From NCBI GenBank assembly GCA_033026295.1, contig CM065168.1:26214306-26278305 (forward strand): 64,000 bases of DNA, written 5' to 3'. A program made the translations under genes and the position numbers. Positions 13,640-24,482 of this stretch are shown piece by piece. Under the pieces are notes generated by a model. It searched no databases, was not told the DNA's origin, and worked only from the letters and a program-made list of their open reading frames with translations. The number at the start of each line of letters is the position of its first letter. The stretch's first letter is position 1. This DNA is from Channa striata (taxonomy: Eukaryota > Chordata > Actinopteri > Anabantiformes > Channidae).

Positions 13640-13876
13640 TGGTAAATGGTCTGCACTTATATAGCGTGTTTCTCCCTGTTGGTACTCAAAGCGCTTTACA
13701 CTGCTTCTTATCTACCATTTACTCTCGCAATCACACACACTCATATACTAATAGGGGACCTGCTATGCAGCTGGCCAAAACTCACCAGGAGCGACTAAGC
13801 GGGGGTTCAGTGTCATGCTCAAGGACACTTCAACATGTTACCAGAGGAGCCAGGAATCGAACCAGAACCACTGCAC
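13640..13876 (-). mobile_element. tRNA-derived SINE, truncated in its tRNA head
   Basis: The reverse complement of this segment matches the complete SINE at 36340-36616. Here the tail comes first ('ggtaaatggtctgcacttat', then 'gtactcaaagcgctttacac'). The copy ends at 'ggaatcgaacc', the complement of a pol III B box (GGTTCGATTCC), at 13853-13863. The A-box part is missing, so this copy lacks the full internal promoter. Loss of the 5' end fits incomplete reverse transcription. Confidence 0.7.
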
Positions 13877-14774
13877 AAAGTGTTGCATGTGTCTCATTTA
13901 GCTCAGTGTCAAAATGGGCTAGTTAGTTTTTGCCTGTGTTTGTTTGTGTTCTTATGTGCTGTATGGTTTTATGTGCGAGTGAATGTTGCATGTGTCTAAA
14001 AAGGTCATTTTAACCAGGCTGCAGATTGGTGAACTTCCTCCCTGTATTAGCATAACAATAAAGAAAGGTACACAGTCATCTCCTGCTCCTGCTATAATAA
14101 TCACTTATTTACCTCCATCCACAGGGCTGCTTCATGACCTTGAATGCAGCCGTATGCCAACGTGTGTAAGTGTGTGTGAATAAAAGGCCGTATTCTTGTT
14201 GCCCTCTGTGTTTTTGTATAGTATGTGTGTGTGTGTTTGTGTGTGTGTGCACCACAAAAGCGACCATCAAGTCCTTAACAGTTCACTTCCTACACATACA
14301 CACACCAACACAGGGAAAGAAAAACAAGTGAAAGAAAAAACAAGATGCCAGAAATGAGGCAGCCAGCACGTCAGGCCTGTTCCAATTGGTTGGGCAGTGG
14401 TTGAAGGTTATTCCAGCTAACAAACATATCACGCCAACCATGGAAGCCGGTGCACACACACACACACACACACACTTGAACAAAGGTATACACACCCATA
14501 CAGCCTTCTGTGGCCAGACAAGAGTTGGTAACCTTCAAATCTGTGTGTGCAACTAATGTTGCAAATGGCAAAGAAGTCAACGTAGTTAAGCCAAAGACGT
14601 AACAAAAGTAATGAGTTGAATTCTAAGAGCCAGGGAAGCTCTGAAATGATGAATTGTGTTGGTTGATTTAAACACATGACAGTTTAGATGTTGCGTCATT
14701 TTAGACTTTTTTTTATTTCTTCCCACTTTAAATTCAAAAATAAGTCTGTTTGTGGTAATTATATATTTGATTTA
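13877..14774. other. non-coding sequence with a CA microsatellite
   Basis: No gene seen. Short GT-rich runs occur at about 14222-14250 and a (CA)12 tract at 14452-14475. Several reverse frames cross the CA tract and encode only Cys-Val repeats. Confidence 0.6.
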
Positions 14775-15080
14775 GATTTTTTTTTGTGTGTCTGTGTCTG
14801 TTTTTGTGTCTTGTTTTGTGTGGTTATGGTCCTTTAATGTCCGTTTTTGCTTGGTTTCTGTGTGGTTTCCATCATTTTGCACCTCTTTTGAACAGTATTA
14901 GGTCACTGTTTTTGGGTTTTATGTCATTGTGCATCTGTTTTAGCTTATTTAATCAAGCTCTTTTAAACAAGAAAAATGAATCAGCAACTTCAGATACTCT
15001 GGCCCGTAGGCCTCTTGACCTCTTAGGCCCCTGGACCTGTGCCTAGTATGCCCATTCAATAATCCACCCATGGATGTTTG
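14775..15080 (+). repeat. degenerate GTCATTTTGTGTC-type minisatellite with flank, copy 2
   Basis: Variants of 'tttttgtgtcttgttttgtg' and 'tcattttgcacctctttt' follow one another and end in a flank with 'ggcccctggacctgtgccta' and 'cccattcaataatcc'. The layout is the same as at 2405-2690. The forward open frame at 14786-15046 is the translation of this repeat. Confidence 0.45.
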
Positions 15081-15807
15081 TGGTAAAATATCAGAGGTTA
15101 AGGTCACTGGGACCTCACACCTGTTGTATTTTTGTCAACACGATATCACAGGAATGCCTTGAAGGAAAGTGACTAGATTTCGAGTCCTGATAGACATGCA
15201 TGGATAACTGTCTGTTATGTGATATTTTATTATTTATAAATGTACCGACCTTTCTAAAATTTAGTTTTCACTTTGTAGGTTAAAAAAAAATATTTAGACA
15301 ACACTAGTAAGATGTTTCAGTGAACTTATGTTGCGGTCAGTCATAGATTATGTTGCTATGAAATGCAACATAAGTTTGCTAACTTTACTACCTTTGAGTA
15401 TGTGCATGTTACTCTTTTTACTGCAAAACTACTAATAAATTACTAATAAACAGCAACTACCCACGTGACGCGTGCCTGTTGTTAAGATAATGTTGGAGCT
15501 TTCTCCCTATGCTAACATTACAACCGTGTGTTTAACGTTTGGTTAACCCTGGTTAAATCACTACAGACCCCTCCTCACCCTCTTTGTTAAATATCAAACT
15601 TCGCCCTAAATTATGATGGCTGCAACTTTGGAAAATCTCTGTTTATTGTGACTAATTTAGAAAATGTATTGTTGTTTATTAAAATTTTACAAATCTATCT
15701 AATTTATTTAACTGCATTCCTCCTTGCACTTATAAAGATTGTTTTTTTGTTGTCTTTGTTTGCAGCTAAAGACCTACGTCAGGCAGCATCATTAGACATT
15801 TATGAAC

Positions 15808-15810
<3 letters not shown>

Positions 15811-15842
<32 letters not shown>
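15811..15842. repeat. (TC)16 microsatellite
   Basis: Uninterrupted TC dinucleotide run of 32 bp. Confidence 0.95.
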
Positions 15843-15844
<2 letters not shown>

Positions 15845-17560
15845 ATCTCAGATGTCGAGCTCAGCTATTTCATCTCACACTTGACTAAGCCAGTAGTCAC
15901 AAGGAATTAGGGAAAAATGGGCAGGTTTTGGTGTTAGCTGAGGGCAGCATCGGGGTAATGTCGACCTGTCAAGATCCAATCCGATCTCCCGTCCTGGCAA
16001 CAATGCTGCCATGAATGATTTAGACTGGGTGGGAGAAAGTACAAAGCTTTTGTTTAGCTCTCCCACAGGACCCATCCTCCATTTCAGCCTTCCTACACTA
16101 AAATGCTGAGAGTAACTGACTGTAAAAAGGGCGTGGCTCACTAGATGCACCAGCACTTTTACTTTTTTCCTCCACTTTTACCAATCGAATCTGGTGCTAA
16201 AATAATCTAATTAACATCACTAATGCAACAAAACACCCAAGGTACACAAAACAGAACTGCCAGAGGGTGATTAATTAGTATGTCTTTGGCTGTAATTTGT
16301 GATTAATATGAGCTTTTTTCCCCTTTGTAGCAAACAATTCAGGGAGAGTAGGGGGAGGGGTCAGTGCTTAGGGGTGGAAATAGGACAAAAAAGTTTGCAA
16401 ACAATAAGAGTTCACTCTAGTGTGCAAAGCAAAATCAAATATCTAAGCAATTACTCAATTAAAGTCAAGAATAATGAAGGTGGTTTCACGCCAGCCCACA
16501 GCCAATCACTGGATTTTAATCATTAGAAGGCATTCTGGGAAAAGCTCCAAACTGGGTGGCTTGAGACCTAAAAAAGGTTACTGCACTGTCCTTCCTTCTT
16601 TTTCACACATTTGTTTTAACCTGTTTAGCTTGTGATGGCAGCACTTTAAAGAGGAATTCCACATGTTTTACACACATTTCACATAGGAAAAACACAGCAT
16701 TGGTTTAATGTTAAGTCAAGCTCTTACATGGTGGCCATCAAAATGCGTGTAAGTCAACGTTGGACAGGGGAAGGGAGGAGTTTAGTGTGTGTGAATGAAC
16801 ATAGCCTTTCAACAGAGCTGTTAAGCCACTACAGCAGACATTTTTCACACTTCCATGACAGAATTGGGGGGTGTTTGTGCGGTCCAACGATGGGTCATAT
16901 AGAAACAATTTTTGCCCCATATGGAAAGCTCTGTCCCACGCTTTGTTTCAAGTCCACAACAGTTAAGGCACTTCAAGTGAAACAAGGCCCACATTACTGA
17001 TGATGGTAGCAAATTACTTTAATAAAAAACTATCAAATCATGACTGTAAACACTGTGTTACTACTATCTCAATAAAACTTAAGAGCTGACTTGTCAATTT
17101 TTGTCCACCTTTACAGATTTTCTTCTAGTACCCACTTTTGGTCCACTGCCCTTCCTTTATTCTCACTCGGACTTCCTCCCCGGTGTCCGTCTTCGTCCGC
17201 CTTTGTTTTCTCTCGTCTTATGTCTCCATCATTTACCTGCCTCCCTCAGTCTGTCTCTGCCCGAGCAGGTGAGGAAATCAGTCACTGATTTCTCAATTGT
17301 CTGTACAGCAGCTCACACCCAGACTAAAGAGTTTTTTAGACATCGACCAACAACCACCAAATTCAGGGGGTGTGAGTAGAAAGAAAGCACAAAGGGAGTG
17401 TGTGTTTGCGATTGTGCATGTGTGTGATTTGAAATAGGAGTTCGAACAAAGAGGAAAGACAAGCATCTTCTTTTCTCCTTCCCTGAGGACCAGCTTGTGT
17501 CTGAAGGTTATTTTTTCTATCTCTCTCTTGTTTCCTCTCCATCTCTCCCCCTTACCCCCC

Positions 17561-17600
17561 ACACACACACACACACACACACAAATACACACACACACAG
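17561..17600. repeat. (AC)n microsatellite, interrupted
   Basis: AC run with one interruption, directly after a pyrimidine-rich stretch. Confidence 0.9.
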
Positions 17601-17727
17601 TTTCTGTTGTTCATGTTATTATTTTGTGAGCCCTTGTGACCATGGAGATTTCTAATGATAGGGCAGGGTTAGTGTTGCTGCTGTTATTAAGATTTCACAG
17701 GATGCGAATACAGTGCAGACACGTATG

Positions 17728-17755
17728 CACACACACACACAAACACACACACACA
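17728..17755. repeat. (CA)n microsatellite, interrupted
   Basis: CA repeat with one aa interruption. Confidence 0.85.
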
Positions 17756-20031
17756 GCCCCGTCATTGTCCTGTCCCAACCAAATGCTATTTTTGGAAACC
17801 TTGCCCACAGCCCTTAGCGCAAATGCATGCCCTCCCTCTCCTCCCACAACACCCGTCAACCCTCTGTCACCCTCTTTCCCCGTGCCAGCCAATCACAGCC
17901 TTCTCCAAATGGCTCCGACAGGAAGCAAAGCTGACAGCCCACCAATCAACTAATAACTACTCTCTGCAGCAGGACGTTGACAAGGCTCATTGTGGAAATG
18001 GATGCAGTGTTTATGGTTATTTATGGTATAATTGCAGCTTGATTACATGAAAACACTTTGGTGTGAAATGAGACAGGCCACTTGGTGGAGAACACACACA
18101 GTCAAGTGGGAGAAAGAATCGCATGTTCCCTGTGACTCTCTGTTGAAGAGTAGCACTGGAATTTTATTAAATCTTTTATGAGACTTTTTTTAATGGAAAT
18201 TGTTTAAAGCAACTGGACTGTGAAGTGTTAAGAAAAAATGCAATAAACAGTGTAACACTAAACTAACACATGCAAGCTGCTGGAGAATGGCTCCAAGCTA
18301 ACTTCTGGATTTCATGAAGCTGAGAGGGAAGAGTGGTGATATGTGTCAGACACGAAGACAAGCTGGGTCATGGCAATGGGTCACAACATTTTCTTTGAGC
18401 AACCCAAGCTAATAACATGTTGAGTCACTGATACGACATAGAGAAGCTTTAAGCAAAACCTGGATTTTCATGTTCTTCTGCTTAAATGCATCCAATGTAA
18501 CTTCACCATCAGTGTTTTTTTTATCTTCTCATGCCAAGAAAGTGAAGCATTTTATGAAATTTTACACAGACTTGAGCAAACATGCTACAAACTGTTAAGG
18601 GGACACAAAACATGCAGTATCACCAATGGGACTAAATACATGAACCTGTTTCTATAAATGTTTTTCAGTAGTAACCCAACATTACTGAAAAAAATCTATG
18701 TGTAAAAAGACATCTTAAACAAACTGAAAAAGAAGTTGTTTTTAAAATGTGGAGGTGTTTGTGTTTTAAAACGGGATCTTGACAGATAAGTCACACATAC
18801 TAATCTAAACCTACTTGTGACCACTGTATATGGGTGTTTGATAAAAATGACTTGGGTAGGTATTTTAGAATAAAGAAACAAATTTAAGGAAATGATCCCT
18901 TGTTCCCATGATCATTCACTTCTACATTTACCGATAGAACTGAGAGTAGCCTCATTAACTGTACTCCTGTACAAGTTGATTACCTGACTGATGCTTATGC
19001 AGCATCATTAAGTTCCATACTCGATACTGTTGCCCCTCTAAAAAAGAAGGCAGTAATTCTCCATGGTATAGCTCGCAAACCCGCAATTTAAAGCAGGCAT
19101 CACGAAAACTAGAAAGGAAGTGGCGTTCCACTCATTCACAAGAATCACGCTTAGCCTGGAAAAATAGTTTATACTTATACAAATTAGCACTCTGTAAAGC
19201 CAGAACAGCATATTATTCATCACTAATAAAGGAAAACAAGAACAACCCCCCGTTTCTTTTCAGCACTGTAGCCAGGCTGAGTAAGAGCGATAGTTCAGTT
19301 GAAACTAGTATTCCCTCAACGCTATGCAGCAATGACTTCATGACTTTCTTCACAAATAAAATTGTAGCTATTAGAAACAAAATTCAACAGAATTAGAATC
19401 ATTAGTAAGGCTTCAGTCCCTTTTAAACTGCTTTGTGCCCACAGATCTTGCTGAGTTAACCTCAACTATTATGGCATCTAAACCAATCTAAACAACATGT
19501 CTGCTAGACCGTATTCCAGACTGCTCAAAGATGCTCTACCCTTATTAGACACATTTATATTAGATATCATTAATCTATCTTTACAAACAGGATATGTATC
19601 AAAGGCCTATTAGGTAGGTGTAATCAAACTTAAAAAACCTTGTCTGGATACTGGTGTCCAATTACAGAGCTATATCCAATCTCCCCTTCATTTCTAAAAT
19701 ACTTGAAAAAGTAGTTGCAAAGCAATTATGTGACCACCAGTGCAGAAACGACTTGTTTGAAGAATGTTAGTCAGGATTTAGAGTTCATCATTGCACAGAA
19801 ACGCACTAATTAAAGTCACCAAAGATCTTCTTCTGGCTTCAGATAATGAACTTGTCTCTATACTAGTTCCGCTCGATCTTAGTGCTGCATTTGACACCAT
19901 TGATCAAAAAATATTATTACAGAGACTAGAACATGTAAAATTGGAATTAAAGGAACTGCACTAAACTGATTAAAATATTATCTATCAGATAGATTCCAAT
20001 TTGTTCACGTTAATGATGAATCTTCCACATA

Positions 20032-20616
20032 CCGTATTTTCCGGACCATAAGCCGCTACTTTTTTCCGACGTTTTGAACCATGCGGCTTTTACAGAGATG
20101 CGGCTTTTCTATGAATTTTTCTGCAGATGGAAGTCAGTGCAAACAAAAAAGCGCCAGTTTTTATTCTTAGCGCATGCAACCCAAGACGCACAACAGCAAA
20201 CATCAGCACTTTTACTGCCGTGTTACAGGCACCATTCAGGTTCAGGTGTATGAATAAACACTTATGGTACAAAAAGCGCAGCAACTCCTGCGTAATTCGT
20301 GAAGAATAAGAGACGTCTTCTCCTTTGGCTATGGAACAAGCGTTTATTTATAATAAGGACGTTTTTGTCGGCTCTGTACATTCGACATGTGTTATACCAG
20401 CCACACATAACGAAACGCACTCTTTACCGTAATTAAAACAGCGCACAGAACATCCTCATGCCTACTGTGAACAATGAGTATACAACAGATATTATTTCTC
20501 AGCCTGGATATTGGCGGCTTATAGTCCACGGTTTATATGTGACAAAATATATATTTCTTTTAATTTTAGCGGGTGCGGCCTAAATTTAGGTGCGCTCTAT
20601 AGTCCAGAATTTACGG
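20032..20616. mobile_element. non-autonomous TA-target inverted-repeat DNA element (MITE-like)
   Basis: A 585-bp element begins 'ccgtattttccggaccataa' and ends with the inverted version ('ctatagtccagaatttacgg'). About 18 of the outer 25 positions match between the two ends. It is flanked by TA on both sides (20030-20031 and 20617-20618). Deleting it with one TA leaves 'tccacatacacaaaag', which restores the L2 reading SSTYTKVSYG. The TA target suggests a Tc1/mariner- or ISL2EU-type source of transposase. No transposase frame is present, so movement must have depended on another element. Inner 'gcggctttt' words are repeated near the left end. Confidence 0.8.
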
Positions 20617-21423
20617 TACACAAAAGTTAGTTATGGAGTTCCAAAAGGCTCTGTATTAGGACCATTACTCTTTACTCTATATAAGTCTCCCCTTGGCAAC
20701 ATTATTATTCATTATTCATTAACATTATTCATTGCTACGCTGATGATACGTAGTTATATCTATCTATGAAACCTGATGAAACAAATCAATTAATCAAACT
20801 ACAAGAACGTCTAAAAGACATAAAGGACTGGATGACGTATAATTTCCTTCTTCTAAACTCAGATAAAATTGAAGTTATTGTGTTTGGGCCTAAAAGTCTA
20901 AGAAACATGTTTTCCAACCATATTGTTACTTTAGATGACATAACTCTGGCCCCCAGTAGTACTGCAAGGAATCTCTGAGTCATTTTTGACCAGGATTTGT
21001 CATTTACTTCACACATAAAACAAATCTCTAGAACAGCCTTCTTCCACCTATGGAACATTGCCAAAATTAGGAGCATCCTGTCTCAAAGTGATGCTGAAAA
21101 AATAGTTCATGCATTCGTTACTTCTAGATTGGACTAATGAAATTCTCTACGTTCAGACTGCCCCAGAAACTCTCTAAAGAGCCTTCAACTAATCCAAAAT
21201 GCTGCAGCAAGGTTGCTGACTACAATTGGTAAGAGATATCATATTTCAGTTTCATTAGCTTCTCTCCATTGGCTTCCCATTAAATGTAGAACATAATTTA
21301 AAACCCTTCTTCTTACTCATAAAGAATCTAGCCACAGGGGTTGCAAGCCAGTAACTTCTGTGCCGGTCCCAAGCCCGGATAAATAGAGAGGGTTGCGTCA
21401 GGAAGGGCATCCGGCGTAAAATT

Positions 21424-21861
21424 TTGCCAAGTACAACCATGCTAGTCATCCATACCACTTTCATACCGGATCGGTCGAGGCCCGGGTTAACAACGACCGC
21501 CACCGGTGCTGTTAACCTACAGGGTGCCGGTGGAAATTGGACTACTGTTGGTCGAAGAAGGAGAGGAGGCAGAAGGGTGCGTGGTCAGAGAGAGAAGAGG
21601 AAAGGCAGGAGCTTAGATTTGAGAGTAGGGACTCTTAACGTTGGCACAATGACAGGGAAAGGTAGAGAGCTGGCAGACATGATGGAGAGAAGGAAGGTAG
21701 ATGTACTGTGTGTGCAAGAGACGAGGTGGAAAGGCAGCAAAGCACATAGTATTGGAGGAGGATACAAACTGTTCTACCATGGTGTGGATAGGAAGAGAAA
21801 CGGAGTAGGAGTGATCCTGAAGGGTGTGAGGGAAATTTGGGTAAATTTAGTCACTGGTTAG
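21424..21861 (+). pseudogene. RTE LINE ORF, N-terminal part of the endonuclease
   Basis: A 145-codon frame contains the start of an apurinic-like endonuclease domain, which nicks the target DNA to prime reverse transcription. A basic Arg/Gly-rich leader occupies residues 43-62. 'LRVGTLNVGTMTGKGREL' at residues 66-83 carries the conserved Asn of strand 1, and 'VLCVQETRWKG' at 94-104 carries the catalytic Glu (residue 99). The domain then breaks off at a TAG. The rest of the domain continues in another frame from 21987. The 125 bp between the two frames do not resemble the expected RTE sequence. The start codon chosen is simply the first ATG after the leader; the native start is unknown. Confidence 0.8.
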
Positions 21862-21986
21862 ATAATTAGAAAACAGATGGACTCATCAACAGGATCATAG
21901 GGAGGACAAGAAGCCACAGGGGGTAACACATATAGAGGACTGCTTAAGAACACCTCAGGTACTTTGTTGTTATATGGCCCAAAAGA

Positions 21987-24092
21987 ATGGTGGTTGTAGA
22001 GAGTTTCCCTAGAGGAGAGAGAGTAGTTGTTGGAGCAGACTTCAATGGGCATGTTGGTGAGGGGAACAGAGGTGATGAGGAGGTAATGGGCAGGTTTGGT
22101 GTAAAGGACAGGAATCCAGAAGGACAGATGGTAGTGGACTTTGCTAAGAGGATGGAAATGGCTGTAGTTAACACTTACTTCCAGAAGAGAGAGGAACATA
22201 GAGTGACATACAAGAGTGGAGGTAGGAGTACACAGGTGGACTACATCCTATGTAGACGAGGTCATTTGAGAGAGGTTAGTGACTGTAAAGTGGTGGTAGG
22301 AGAGAGTGTAGCCAGACAGCACCGCATGGTGGTGTGTAAGATGACTCTGGTGGTCAGGAAGAAGAAGAGAGGAAAGTCAGAAAAGAAGACCAAGTGGTGG
22401 AAGCTAAAGAATGAAGAAACTTGTGAGGAATTCAGGCAGAAGTTGAGACAGGCTTTGTGTGGTCAGGAAGAGCTTCCAGATGATTGGGAAACTACAGCAG
22501 AGGTAATCAGGGAAAAAGGTAGGAAGGTGCTTGGTGTGTCATCTGGTAAGAGGAAAGATGATAAAGACACTTGGTGGTGGAATGAGGAAGTACAGGACTG
22601 CATCCAGAGGAAGAGGTTAGCTAAAAGAAAGTGGGATGTAGAAAGGACTGAGGAAAGTAGACAGGAGTACAAGGAAGTGCAGCGCAGAGTGAAGAGGGAG
22701 GTGGCAAAGGCCAAACAGAAAGCTTACGATGAGCTGTATGACAGGTTAGACATGAAGGAAGGAGAGAAGGACTTGTACAGGATAGCCAGACAGAGAGATA
22801 GAGATGGGAAAGATGTGCAACAGATAAGGGTGATTAAAGACAGAGATGGAAAGGTGCTAACAAGCCAGGAGAGTGTGCAGAGAAGATGGAAGGAGTATTT
22901 TGAGGAGCTGATGAATGTGGAAAATGACAGGGAAAGAAGGGAGGAAGATGTGGATGTTGTGGAGCAGGAAATAGGAGAGATTAGAAAGGATGAGGTGAGG
23001 AAGGCTCTGAAAAGGATGAAGAGCGGAAAGGCTGTTGGCCCTGATGACATACCTGTGGAGGTGTGGAAGTGTCTAGGAGAGACAGCAGTGAAGTTTCTGA
23101 CAGGTCTGTTTAACAGGATTTTAGAGAGTGAGAAGATGCCTGAGGAATGGAGGAGAAGCGTTCTGGTGCCGATCTTTAAGAACAAGGGTGACACGCAGAA
23201 CTGTAGCAACTACAGAGGGATAAAGCTGATGAGCCACACAATGAAGCTGTGGGAAAGAGTAGTGGAGGCCAGGCTTAGGAAGGAGGTGGAGATTTGTGAG
23301 CAGCAGTATGGTTTCATGCCCCGTAAGAGCACCACTGATGCCATTTTCGCTTTGAGGTTGTTGATGGAAAAGTACAGAGACGGTCAGAAGGAGCTGCATT
23401 GTGTCTTTGTGGATTTAGAGAAGGCGTATGACAGGGTGCCGAGGGAGGAGCTGTGGTACTGTATGAGGATGTCGGGAGTGGCAGAGAAGTACGTCAGAGT
23501 AGTTCAGGACATGTATGAGAGAAGCATGACGGTGGTGAGACTTGCCGTAGGTCAGACAGAGGAGTTCAAGGTGGAGGTGGGACTACACCAAGGATCGGCT
23601 TTGAGTCCCTTCTTGTTTGCTATGCTGATGGACAGGTTGACAGATGAGGTCAGACAGAAATCTCCCTGGATAATGTTGTTTGCAGATGACATTGTGATTT
23701 GCAGTGAGAGTAGAGAGCAGGTGGAGGAACAGCTGGAGAGGTGGAGGTTTGCTCTGGAAAGAAGAGGCATGAAAGTCAGTCGTAGCAAGACGGAATTTAT
23801 GCCTCTAAACGAGAGGGAGCAAGGTAGAAGCGTGAGGTTACAGGGGGCTGAGGTGAAGAAGGTGCAGGAGTTTAAGTACTTGGGGTCATCAGTTCAGTGT
23901 GATGGGGAGTGTGGAAAAGAGGTGAAGAGGCGAGTGCAGGCAGGTTGGAATGGGTGGAGGAAAGTGTCAGGAGTGTTGTGTGACAGAAGAGTGTCAGCAA
24001 GACTCAAAGGAAAGGTGTACAGGACAGTGGTGAGACCAGCTCTGCTCTACGGGTTAGAGACAGTAGCAGTGAGAAAGAGACAAGAGGCATAG
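21987..24092 (+). CDS. RTE LINE ORF, rest of endonuclease plus reverse transcriptase
   Basis: This 701-codon frame is the longest in the window. It encodes the C-terminal part of the endonuclease: 'GADFNGHVGEG' with D18 and N20, 'VDYILCRR' at 84-91 and a terminal 'RQHR' with H112. A highly charged linker follows, then a reverse transcriptase: 'GPDDIPVEVWK' near 350, 'CSNYRGIKL' near 405, 'QQYGFMPRKSTTDA' near 438, motif A 'FVDLEKAYD' at 474-482 (D476), motif B 'GLHQGSALSPF' from 532 and motif C 'FADD' at 565-568. All three catalytic Asp residues are present. The frame ends at a TAG, after which homology continues in the same frame. The ATG used lies in the middle of the endonuclease, so this is not a natural N-terminus. 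The product would lack half of its endonuclease and its C-terminal tail, so activity is unlikely. Confidence 0.85.
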   Translation: MVVVESFPRGERVVVGADFNGHVGEGNRGDEEVMGRFGVKDRNPEGQMVVDFAKRMEMAVVNTYFQKREEHRVTYKSGGRSTQVDYILCRRGHLREVSDCKVVVGESVARQHRMVVCKMTLVVRKKKRGKSEKKTKWWKLKNEETCEEFRQKLRQALCGQEELPDDWETTAEVIREKGRKVLGVSSGKRKDDKDTWWWNEEVQDCIQRKRLAKRKWDVERTEESRQEYKEVQRRVKREVAKAKQKAYDELYDRLDMKEGEKDLYRIARQRDRDGKDVQQIRVIKDRDGKVLTSQESVQRRWKEYFEELMNVENDRERREEDVDVVEQEIGEIRKDEVRKALKRMKSGKAVGPDDIPVEVWKCLGETAVKFLTGLFNRILESEKMPEEWRRSVLVPIFKNKGDTQNCSNYRGIKLMSHTMKLWERVVEARLRKEVEICEQQYGFMPRKSTTDAIFALRLLMEKYRDGQKELHCVFVDLEKAYDRVPREELWYCMRMSGVAEKYVRVVQDMYERSMTVVRLAVGQTEEFKVEVGLHQGSALSPFLFAMLMDRLTDEVRQKSPWIMLFADDIVICSESREQVEEQLERWRFALERRGMKVSRSKTEFMPLNEREQGRSVRLQGAEVKKVQEFKYLGSSVQCDGECGKEVKRRVQAGWNGWRKVSGVLCDRRVSARLKGKVYRTVVRPALLYGLETVAVRKRQEA

Positions 24093-24482
24093 ATGGAAGC
24101 AGCAGAGATGAAGATGTTGAGGTTCTCCTTAGGAGTGACAAGGTTGGACAGAATTAGGAACGAGTTCATCAGAGGGACAGCGCACGTTGCCTGTGTTAGC
24201 AACAAAGTCAGAGAGGCCAGATTGAGATGGTTTGGACATGTGCAGAGGAGGGATAGTGAATATATTGGTAGAAGGATGTTGGAGATGGAGCTGCCAGGCA
24301 AGAGGGCGAGAGGACGACCAAGGAGGAGATATATGGATGTCCTAACAGAGGACATGAGGTTAGCTGGTGTCAGAGTGGAAGATGCCCATGATAGAGTAAA
24401 GTGGAAAAGGATGATTCCTGTGGCGACCCCTAATGGGAAAAGCCGAAAGAGTAGTAGTAGCTTCTTACTCATAAAGCTCTAA
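24093..24482 (+). pseudogene. RTE LINE ORF, C-terminal tail after a nonsense codon
   Basis: This is the direct in-frame continuation of the reverse transcriptase frame, separated from it only by the TAG at 24090-24092. Family members usually continue through this point with an acidic residue, so a single G-to-T change (GAG to TAG) explains the stop. The tail contains 'EMKMLRFSLGVTRLDRIRNE', 'ARLRWFGHVQRR' and 'GKRARGRPRRRYMDVL', the basic C-terminal region typical of fish RTE proteins. The last codons run through the trinucleotide tail into the target duplication and the L2, so the final residues are not native. Confidence 0.85.

Larger units (their letters stand above)
15081..18904. other. 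non-coding sequence, no gene recognised
   Basis: Unique sequence with microsatellites, listed separately. A TAATTA-bearing patch lies at about 16260-16310. Open frames at 16728-17000 and 17091-17379 are unsupported: they overlap in different frames and contain no motif. Confidence 0.6.
21325..24460 (+). mobile_element. RTE-clade LINE, near full length, 16-bp target duplication
   Basis: A 3136-bp insertion is flanked by perfect copies of 'cttcttactcataaag' at 21309-21324 and 24461-24476. The 5' leader carries words very common at the start of fish RTE elements: 'gtgccggtcccaagcccgga' and 'gcgtcaggaagggcatccgg'. The 3' end reads 'gcgacccctaatgggaaaag', then 'ccgaaagagtagtagtag', the short trinucleotide tail typical of this family rather than a poly(A). 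The length agrees with the roughly 3.2 kb usual for RTE. The coding part is broken by a diverged patch (21862-21986) and one nonsense codon (24090-24092), so the copy is not autonomous. The resemblance to fish Expander/RTE-X elements is from memory. Confidence 0.88.
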
